From the NCBI GenBank assembly GCA_030639985.1, contig DAOWKG010000071.1, forward strand, positions 1-7,586: DNA of 7,586 nucleotides, written 5' to 3'. Positions 1-5,605 of the stretch are shown in pieces. A program made the translations under genes and the position numbers. Source of the DNA: Desulfuromonadaceae bacterium. GTDB lineage: Bacteria > Desulfobacterota > Desulfuromonadia > Desulfuromonadales > Geopsychrobacteraceae. Every line of letters starts with the position of its first letter. The stretch's first letter is position 1. A model generated the notes under the pieces. It was not told where the DNA came from, ran no database searches, and was given only the letters and a program-made list of their open reading frames with translations.

Positions 1-951
<951 letters not shown>

Positions 952-1494
952 TTACCCCTTTGCTAAGGTATCAGCAATCCGTTTCAGCTGGGTTTTCACA
1001 CTACCGTCAAAAAGTTTACCGCCCATCTCGGCCTGTAGGCCTCCGATCAACGATTTATCTGTCTCTACACTTAGAACTATTTGTTTGCCAGTCTGTTTTT
1101 CCAGACCTGCTTGAATTTCAGTAGCTCGTTTTTTGGTTAACTTATTTGCTGCCTTGATTTTCACCCTGACAACACCGGAAAGCTCATCGGCAAACTTACG
1201 ATAATCGACATCAATCTGGGATAGGTAAATAATCCGCCCTTTTTCAAGGAGCAGATACAGAAATTTGCCCATACCATCGCTCAATTCCATTTTAGCGACG
1301 ATGTCTTGCATTATTGCAGTTTTCTTTGCCAGTGAAAACGTTGGGCTATCGAGCAACAAACGCAGCAGATCTTCCTGCTTGAAAACCGTTGCAATTCCAG
1401 CCAGGTCCTCAGCATATTGCTCAACTTGCTTCTCTTCCGAAGCAATATCCAATAACGCCTTAGCGTATCTTATCGAAATCGCACTGTTGCTCAA
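952..1494 (-). CDS. atpH: F1Fo ATP synthase subunit delta
   Basis: A 180-residue protein, the usual size of bacterial delta (OSCP). The N-terminal domain begins with IRYAKALLDIA (8-18), matching the conserved RYA-AL motif; the C-terminal segment holds VKIKAANKLT (111-120) and GGLQAEMGGKLFDGSVKTQLKR region (151-172), where the family signature IGG-----G---DGS--- is evident. Delta sits on top of the F1 head and binds the ends of the b/b' stalk. Translation starts at TTG within the TGA stop of atpF (4-bp overlap), a sign of tight coupling. It stops 9 bp ahead of atpA. No anomalies other than the start codon. Confidence 0.96.
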   Translation of the reverse strand: MSNSAISIRYAKALLDIASEEKQVEQYAEDLAGIATVFKQEDLLRLLLDSPTFSLAKKTAIMQDIVAKMELSDGMGKFLYLLLEKGRIIYLSQIDVDYRKFADELSGVVRVKIKAANKLTKKRATEIQAGLEKQTGKQIVLSVETDKSLIGGLQAEMGGKLFDGSVKTQLKRIADTLAKG

Positions 1495-2075
1495 TGTAGA
1501 TCTCCCACCTTCTGCATGTATTCGTCAATTAAACGGGTGTCATCGTCTTTGCTGAAGTTCTTTTTAAGTAACTCTTCCGCTACTCCAACAGCCAGCTTAA
1601 CCGCTTCACGCTGCAATTCGGTTCGTGCCTTTGCCACCTCAAGATCGGCAGCTTTACCGGCATCCTGTTCAATTTTTATTGCCATCTCTTTAGCGCTGGC
1701 AATTATTTTCTGTTTTTCCAATTCACCTTCACGGCGAATGGCAGCACTAATTTCGGCTATTTCATCGGTTGCTTGTGCCAGTTTTTTATCATACTCGGCA
1801 AACTTAGCTTCCGCTTCTTCTTTAACTTTCTTTGCTTCGGCTAGTGCTTTTTCGATCTCTTCGGTGCGTCCACTCAAAGCACTTTTCAGCGGTTTACGCA
1901 AAAAATAGACCAGAATAGCAACAACTATGGAGAAATTGAGAACCCGATAAAGAAAATCTTTTAGCAGAACGCCACTCTCGACCTCGTGACCGCCACCGCC
2001 AGACGCATAAACCGCTCCGCAAGTCATACCTACAAGCATAAGTGCCATCAAAATTGTTTTAGCTTTACTGCACAT
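1491..2075 (-). CDS. atpF: F1Fo ATP synthase subunit b (peripheral stalk), with signal-peptide-like N-terminus
   Basis: A 194-residue b subunit. The core is a membrane helix at about 42-60 (LYRVLNFSIVVAILVYFLR) followed by KPLKSALSGR, the usual b-subunit junction, then a long coiled coil about 70-175. Unusually, 35-40 residues precede it: a short basic start (MCSKAK), a hydrophobic stretch about 8-22 and AVYASGGGG, which looks like a cleavable signal peptide (possible cut after Ala24). This puts it about 40 residues longer at the N-terminus than b'. The ATG has an AGGAAGG ribosome site 10 nt upstream and lies 21 bp after atpF'. The TGA stop overlaps the atpH start by 4 bp. It pairs with b' as the stator of ATP synthase. 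Confidence 0.95.
   Translation of the reverse strand: MCSKAKTILMALMLVGMTCGAVYASGGGGHEVESGVLLKDFLYRVLNFSIVVAILVYFLRKPLKSALSGRTEEIEKALAEAKKVKEEAEAKFAEYDKKLAQATDEIAEISAAIRREGELEKQKIIASAKEMAIKIEQDAGKAADLEVAKARTELQREAVKLAVGVAEELLKKNFSKDDDTRLIDEYMQKVGDLH
1502..1510 (-). promoter_or_regulatory. Shine-Dalgarno that supports the TTG start of atpH
   Basis: AGGTGGGAG on the minus strand ends 7 nt before the TTG at 1494. No ATG or GTG is present between, and the following residues fit the known delta-subunit N-terminus, so the TTG is the likely start. The site is within the last codons of atpF. Confidence 0.7.
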
Positions 2076-2096
2076 ATTTATTAAACCTTCCTGGCC

Positions 2097-2525
2097 TTAA
2101 GCCAAATCACGACCAAGGATTTTTGTAGCAATTTGCCCGGCCAGAGATTCCGCTTCATTTTTCAGGGTTTTACTGGCAGCTTCCGCCTCTTTCGCAACCT
2201 GAGATTTGATTTCTTGTAAACGGATATTTGCTTTCCCATTGGCTTCTGCAAGAATGGTTGCTTCTTCTTTGCCGGCGGCTTTTTTCAATTCATTTCGCTC
2301 ACTATTCGCCTGCCCTTTAGCATCACTCAACTGCTGTTGATAACGTTGCATTTTATCATCAATATCAGCTTCGAGATCTTTTGCCCGGGCATGGCCGCCA
2401 GAGATCGTTTCCTGCCGTTCCGCCATAATCTTTTGCAATGGCCGATAGAGCAGTTTATTCAGGACAACCAAAAGGACAATAAAGTTGATAAATTGTAGAC
2501 CTAAGGTCCAATCAAGGCTAATCAC
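2097..2525 (-). CDS. atpF': F1Fo ATP synthase subunit b' (peripheral stalk)
   Basis: A 142-residue b-type subunit with one membrane helix at about 6-25 (WTLGLQFINFIVLLVVLNKLL) followed by the family motif YRPLQKIM (27-34) and a long charged, Ala/Glu/Lys-rich coiled coil to the end. It has no signal peptide and is shorter than the following b subunit, as expected for b'. Together b' and b form a heterodimeric stator that links the membrane a subunit to the F1 head through delta. The start codon is GTG. It is the first gene of the atp operon here, and genes for subunits a and c are not next to it, as in Geobacter-like genomes, where atpB and atpE lie elsewhere (general knowledge, not seen here). 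The gene is sometimes named atpX. It could also be simply annotated as a second atpF. Confidence 0.93.
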   Translation of the reverse strand: MISLDWTLGLQFINFIVLLVVLNKLLYRPLQKIMAERQETISGGHARAKDLEADIDDKMQRYQQQLSDAKGQANSERNELKKAAGKEEATILAEANGKANIRLQEIKSQVAKEAEAASKTLKNEAESLAGQIATKILGRDLA

Positions 2526-2533
2526 TGACGCTT

Positions 2534-2539
2534 ACCTCT
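2534..2539 (-). promoter_or_regulatory. Shine-Dalgarno of atpF' ahead of a GTG start
   Basis: AGAGGT on the minus strand lies 8 nt before the GTG codon at 2525 and supports that non-ATG start. No in-frame ATG is available nearby that would keep the hydrophobic N-terminus. Confidence 0.65.
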
Positions 2540-2630
2540 TTGAATTTATGCAGGTTAGTGTTGTCGGTACGTACTGATATACCGAGTCGTAATGACTTAT
2601 ATAAAAAGGGTCGTGTTTAAAGAACGCGAA

Positions 2631-2660
2631 TAGCTAACATAACTCGACAACTATTGTCAA
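2631..2660 (-). promoter_or_regulatory. Candidate sigma-70 promoter of the atp operon
   Basis: A perfect TTGACA -35 lies at 2660-2655. At 17-18 nt downstream comes TTAGCTA, preceded by TG, which could act as an extended -10 (TGT-TAGCTA), although the -10 itself is a poor match to TATAAT. It would start transcription about 100 nt ahead of the atpF' start codon. The -35 is convincing, the -10 is not. Confidence 0.5.
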
Positions 2661-2661
2661 G
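2643..2661. repeat. Inverted repeat overlapping the atp promoter -35
   Basis: The plus strand reads CTCGACAACTATTGTCAAG: two 8-bp arms around a 3-base centre with a single mismatch. One arm contains the TTGACA -35 hexamer on the minus strand, so a dimeric regulator bound here would block or modulate the promoter. No known regulator motif is recognised. Confidence 0.55.
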
Positions 2662-2752
2662 TATGTAGCATATAAGTAGACAATCTTTTGCACCCGCAAT
2701 TAAGCAGTGCAAGCCATCATTAAATAATACCATTGCCTACTCTGGTGGATGG

Positions 2753-3181
2753 TTATTGTTTCTTTTTATCTTTTGTTGACTTGATATCGCTGGCCGCACT
2801 ATTGGTACCAGACATTTTTATTTCACCATTAAAAATAACTTTTTCATCAATCCGCAACGATGGCGTTTCAATGGTTCCAGTTACTTGCGCTGGAGCTCGA
2901 AGCTCTACCGTTGCAGATGCCTTAATATCGCCAGTGAAACGACCACTGAGAATTAATGCACCAACCTGAATCGTACCTTCAATTTCAGCTGTTTCACCAA
3001 CGACTAAAGTATCACTGGAATTTATTTCCCCGGCAAAAACACCGTCAAGGCGCACCATTTCATCAAAACTAAGTTTGCCTTCAAACCTACTCCCAGCTCC
3101 CAAAAAAGCCTTAATGTCTGCCTTATCTATTGCTACCGGTTTTTTCATCTCGACTTGCTCCTGTTTTTTTCCACCAAACAT
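2753..3181 (-). CDS. Bactofilin family cytoskeletal protein
   Basis: A 142-residue protein with the compact bactofilin (DUF583) layout: a short charged N-terminal tail with KKP (13-15), a central beta-helix core about 29-124 made of short repeats with regularly spaced Gly and hydrophobic residues (GAGSRFEGKLSF, LDGVFAGEINSS, AEIEGTIQVGAL, LSGRFTGDI, AQVTGTIETPSL, VIFNGEIKMSG), and a disordered Ser/Lys-rich C-terminal tail. Bactofilins polymerise without nucleotides and act as membrane-near scaffolds. There is no transmembrane segment; membrane contact in this family is usually through the N-terminal tail. It lies 41 bp after parB with no terminator between, so it is probably in the parAB operon, which suggests a role in placing the segregation machinery. 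In Myxococcus, bactofilins are known to scaffold ParABS; for this protein that role is inferred. Confidence 0.92.
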   Translation of the reverse strand: MFGGKKQEQVEMKKPVAIDKADIKAFLGAGSRFEGKLSFDEMVRLDGVFAGEINSSDTLVVGETAEIEGTIQVGALILSGRFTGDIKASATVELRAPAQVTGTIETPSLRIDEKVIFNGEIKMSGTNSAASDIKSTKDKKKQ

Positions 3182-3222
3182 TTTTTCACCACTTTCAATT
3201 TATATTATTACCGTGGCGATAT

Positions 3223-4083
3223 TCATACGCCAAGCAATTCTAATATTCGACTCAATTCATTCTGATCATAATAACTTATTTCAATCCGCCCACCATTTCC
3301 CTTTGGTAACAACTTAACCTTGGCACCTAGTTGTTGACAGAGGTTGTTTTCAAGGGCAAGCGTGTTGGGATCAATTTTCTTCTCGGTGGTTTGGCGGAGC
3401 TCCTTGGTGCCAAACAATGCTTTTATTTTCTTAATCAGCTTTTCGGTTTCACGTACCGATAGTTTTTTTCTAATGATTTCGCGACCCGCCTCAAGAATAT
3501 CTTCTTCCTGTTCGAGTGCCAGCAGAGCCCTGGCATGTCCCATACTAAGACGATTTTCGGCCAAATCGTTTTTAATCGTTTCTGGTAAACGTAGTAAACG
3601 TACTGCATTTGCCACCGTTGAACGGTTCTTGCCGACCCGCTTAGCGACTTCTTCTTGATTCAGATCAAAATTATCCATCAAATAGCGATAAGCATCCGCT
3701 TCTTCAAGGGGCTTCAGGTCTTCCCGTTGGATATTTTCGATCAGAGCAATCTCCAGAGCAGAATCTTCTGAGACATCCTGTATTACAACCGGGACCTGCT
3801 CTAAACCCGCCCTCTGAGCGGCACGCCAACGTCTTTCACCGGCAATAATCTGATAGTGATCGGACAGGCGGCGCACTACCAGTGGTTGGATGACTCCCTT
3901 TTCGGTGATTGAAGCAACCAGCTCCGCCATTTTATCATCGTCAAACGATTTCCGTGGTTGGGCGCTATGTGGTCGGAATGCTTCCAGCGGGCACGAAAAA
4001 TACTTCTTCCCTCCCTCTTGTGCTGCAGAACTCAATAACGCACCAATTCCTTTTCCCAAAGCTGGGCGTTTAATCTTAGCCAT
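3223..4083 (-). CDS. parB: Chromosome partitioning protein ParB (Spo0J family), CTPase clamp
   Basis: With the ATG at 4083 the protein has 286 residues, typical for chromosomal ParB. Domains in order: N-terminal ParA-interacting peptide rich in Lys/Gly (LGKGIGALL, 9-17); ParB/Srx domain about 33-125 with QPRKSF, GERRWRAA (82-89) and ENIQRED (116-122), the conserved CTP-binding boxes; helix-turn-helix parS-binding domain about 141-185 (LNQEEVAKRVGKNRSTVAN); linker with many Lys/Glu; C-terminal dimerisation domain about 240-286. ParB binds parS, closes as a CTP-dependent sliding clamp and stimulates ParA. It starts inside the end of parA and ends with TGA, 41 bp before the bactofilin start. The parS sequence in this window is the exact type recognised by this HTH family. 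Confidence 0.97.
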   Translation of the reverse strand: MAKIKRPALGKGIGALLSSAAQEGGKKYFSCPLEAFRPHSAQPRKSFDDDKMAELVASITEKGVIQPLVVRRLSDHYQIIAGERRWRAAQRAGLEQVPVVIQDVSEDSALEIALIENIQREDLKPLEEADAYRYLMDNFDLNQEEVAKRVGKNRSTVANAVRLLRLPETIKNDLAENRLSMGHARALLALEQEEDILEAGREIIRKKLSVRETEKLIKKIKALFGTKELRQTTEKKIDPNTLALENNLCQQLGAKVKLLPKGNGGRIEISYYDQNELSRILELLGV

Positions 4084-4846
4084 TTGCCCCTCCTGCAAGT
4101 ACTTCCTGGGCTAAATCAATATATGCTTGCGCTCCACGGGAACCAATTGCGTACATCAATACCGGTTGTCCATGGCTAGGCGCTTCTGACAATTTGACAT
4201 TACGCGGGACCACGGTACGAAACACCTTGTCACCAAAATGAGCCCGAATTTCATCACTTACTTGGTGACATAGATTATTACGACCATCAAACATCGTTAG
4301 CAAGATGCCATCAACAGTAAGTTGTTTATTCAGTTCCTGTTGCACCAACCGGATGGTTTCCATCAACTGCCCTAAACCCTCCATTGCATAAAATTCGCAT
4401 TGCAGTGGCACCAATACCGAATTTGCCGCCGAAAGGGCATTGACTGTCAATAAACTCAGAGAAGGGGGGCAGTCAATGATCACATATTCATAATCGGCAG
4501 CCAATGTTTCGATTGCTTTCTTTAATTGTTTTTCGCGTTCATCGGTATCAATCAGCTCAATTTCGGCGCCAATTAAATCGGTATTTGACGGCAACACATC
4601 GAGATACTTCAATGTGGTTTTCTGCAACACCTCATGAGCTTCTTTTTCACCCAGCAAAACATTATAAATAGTTGATATTACTGATGTTTTATCAATACCA
4701 AGACCACTACAGGCATTTGCTTGGGGATCCATATCTACCAACAACGTCGGCTTCTCTGCTGCTGCCAGAGAGGCAGCTAAGTTGACCGCTGTCGTGGTTT
4801 TGCCAACCCCACCCTTCTGGTTGGCAACGGCAATAATCTTGGCCAT
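4076..4846 (-). CDS. parA: Chromosome partitioning ATPase ParA (Soj family)
   Basis: A 256-residue deviant Walker-type ATPase, the normal size for chromosomal ParA/Soj without an N-terminal DNA-binding domain. Features: deviant Walker A motif KGGVGKTT (11-18) with signature Lys11 and catalytic Lys16; Walker A' VDMDPQAN (37-44); Walker B VIIDCPPS (122-129); the ALSAANSVLVPLQCEFYAMEGL segment region (about 138-158); and the C-terminal PRNVKLSEAPSHG stretch (214-226) typical of Soj. ATP-bound dimers bind the nucleoid non-specifically and move ParB-parS complexes; ParB stimulates ATP hydrolysis. It overlaps parB by 8 bp, so the two are translated together. A perfect parS lies about 2.6 kb upstream. 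All key residues are present, and nothing suggests a plasmid origin. Confidence 0.97.
   Translation of the reverse strand: MAKIIAVANQKGGVGKTTTAVNLAASLAAAEKPTLLVDMDPQANACSGLGIDKTSVISTIYNVLLGEKEAHEVLQKTTLKYLDVLPSNTDLIGAEIELIDTDEREKQLKKAIETLAADYEYVIIDCPPSLSLLTVNALSAANSVLVPLQCEFYAMEGLGQLMETIRLVQQELNKQLTVDGILLTMFDGRNNLCHQVSDEIRAHFGDKVFRTVVPRNVKLSEAPSHGQPVLMYAIGSRGAQAYIDLAQEVLAGGANG
4089..4094 (-). promoter_or_regulatory. Shine-Dalgarno that decides the parB start
   Basis: AGGAGG on the minus strand lies 5 nt before the ATG at 4083. It therefore points to this ATG (protein MAKIKRPALGKG...) and not to the upstream in-frame TTG at 4098, which has no comparable site and would itself precede the Shine-Dalgarno. 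The site lies inside the last codons of parA. Confidence 0.85.
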
Positions 4847-4854
4847 TTACAGAT

Positions 4855-4860
4855 CTCCTT
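4855..4860 (-). promoter_or_regulatory. Strong Shine-Dalgarno of parA
   Basis: AAGGAG on the minus strand ends 8 nt before the parA ATG, a near-ideal anti-16S match and spacing. It is one of the strongest ribosome binding sites in the window and fixes the parA start. Confidence 0.85.
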
Positions 4861-4905
4861 TTGATAAAATCGTAATTGTTAAGCTTGTTATTCGTAAGGT
4901 TGAGG

Positions 4906-4934
4906 ATATTAACATAGAGCTGGTTTAAATTCAG
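4906..4934 (-). promoter_or_regulatory. Possible sigma-70 promoter for parA-parB-bactofilin
   Basis: On the minus strand CTGAAT (weak -35, 4934-4929), a 17-nt spacer and TAATAT (-10, 4911-4906) are preceded by TG one base before the -10, giving an extended -10 element. It lies 60 bp ahead of the parA start, in the 114-bp gap after rsmG. The -35 match is poor (3 of 6), so this is a suggestion only. No rho-independent terminator is visible after rsmG, so readthrough from mnmG-rsmG is also likely. Confidence 0.35.
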
Positions 4935-4960
4935 CCCCTATTGTAATCAGGATATAGCGG

Positions 4961-5605
4961 TTATTTTTTCAAAACTATAAGTTGCCTTGTCGCTCCAGAA
5001 AAAGGCAACTTATAACTGATAATTACTCGATCGACATATCCCAGCTGCTCAACAGTATCTATTGCTGCAGCCAACTCTTCCTCCCCTTCCGGCCCCTTCA
5101 TTGCTATTATCCTGCCACCGGGTTTTAACCATGGTGTCGCACATCCCAGGTAGGTATCAATAGATGAAAAGGCCCGACTAACTATCAAATCAAACTTTTC
5201 TGACTCCGGTCTAGCTTGACCTAACGTTTCTATCCTCGATTGAAATATTGCGAGATTTTCCAGTTGCAGGGTTCTCTTGATGTGTTTTTGAAAGTTTATC
5301 TTCTTGCCAATACTATCTACCGATACTACTTGCAGTGATGGTGCAGCAATGGCAAGAGGTATCCCCGGCACCCCCCCGCCGGAACCGATATCCAACAAGT
5401 TTTTTGCGCCGTCAAGATGATCAAGCAGCACCAGTGAATCTAGCAGATGTTTTTCTATGGCTTCAGCGTGAGTACGAATGGAGGTAAGGTTGATACGTTT
5501 ATTCCAGCGCAATAATTCCGCAATAAAATCGACCTCCATCGCTATTACCGAGTCCGGCAACTGCAGTCCTAGCCGGCTCAAGCCGATTTTAAAACTGTTA
5601 GACAT
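4961..5605 (-). CDS. rsmG: 16S rRNA (guanine-527 N7) methyltransferase RsmG (GidB)
   Basis: A 214-residue protein of the normal RsmG length, which methylates N7 of G527 in the 530 loop of 16S rRNA using S-adenosylmethionine. Visible features: the family N-terminal motif WNKRINLTS (34-42) followed by HLLDSL (53-58); the SAM-binding glycine loop LDIGSGGGVPGIPLA (71-85); the acidic strand end VVSVDSIGKKINF (93-105); DLIVSRAF (139-146); LKPGGRIIAMKG (160-171); and a basic tail after RQLIVL. The ATG overlaps the end of mnmG by 8 bp and has no good Shine-Dalgarno match, so translation is probably coupled to mnmG. Loss of this enzyme gives low-level streptomycin resistance in several bacteria. The rsmG-parA neighbour order is common in many phyla. 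Confidence 0.97.
   Translation of the reverse strand: MSNSFKIGLSRLGLQLPDSVIAMEVDFIAELLRWNKRINLTSIRTHAEAIEKHLLDSLVLLDHLDGAKNLLDIGSGGGVPGIPLAIAAPSLQVVSVDSIGKKINFQKHIKRTLQLENLAIFQSRIETLGQARPESEKFDLIVSRAFSSIDTYLGCATPWLKPGGRIIAMKGPEGEEELAAAIDTVEQLGYVDRVIISYKLPFSGATRQLIVLKK

Larger units (their letters stand above)
2526..2752. other. 227-bp intergenic region between bactofilin and the atp operon
   Basis: No gene is seen in it. On the minus strand it contains, in order, a 6-bp stem TTGCAC/GTGCAA with a 13-base loop (2688-2712) not followed by a T-run, a TTGACA promoter candidate with an overlapping inverted repeat (2631-2661), a TCGGTA/TACCGA inverted repeat (2564-2585) in the presumed leader, and the atpF' ribosome binding site. 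It is the longest non-coding stretch in the window and the natural break between the parAB and atp transcription units. Confidence 0.8.

Noticed and set aside
2688..2712. TTGCAC/GTGCAA hairpin after the bactofilin gene as a rho-independent terminator
   Set aside because: The stem is only 6 bp with a 13-base loop, and no T-run follows on the minus strand (AAGATTG).
3445..3460. Second parS-like sequence GGTTTCACGTACCGAT inside parB
   Set aside because: Only 9 of 16 positions match the consensus; the right half-site is lost, so ParB binding is unlikely.
4084..4098. TTG start five codons upstream for parB
   Set aside because: The AGGAGG ribosome site lies between this TTG and the ATG at 4083, so it serves the ATG, which also gives the typical ParB N-terminus.
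4917..4938. GCTG/CAGC hairpin after rsmG as a terminator
   Set aside because: The stem is about 4 bp with a long AT-rich loop and no following T-run; more likely chance.
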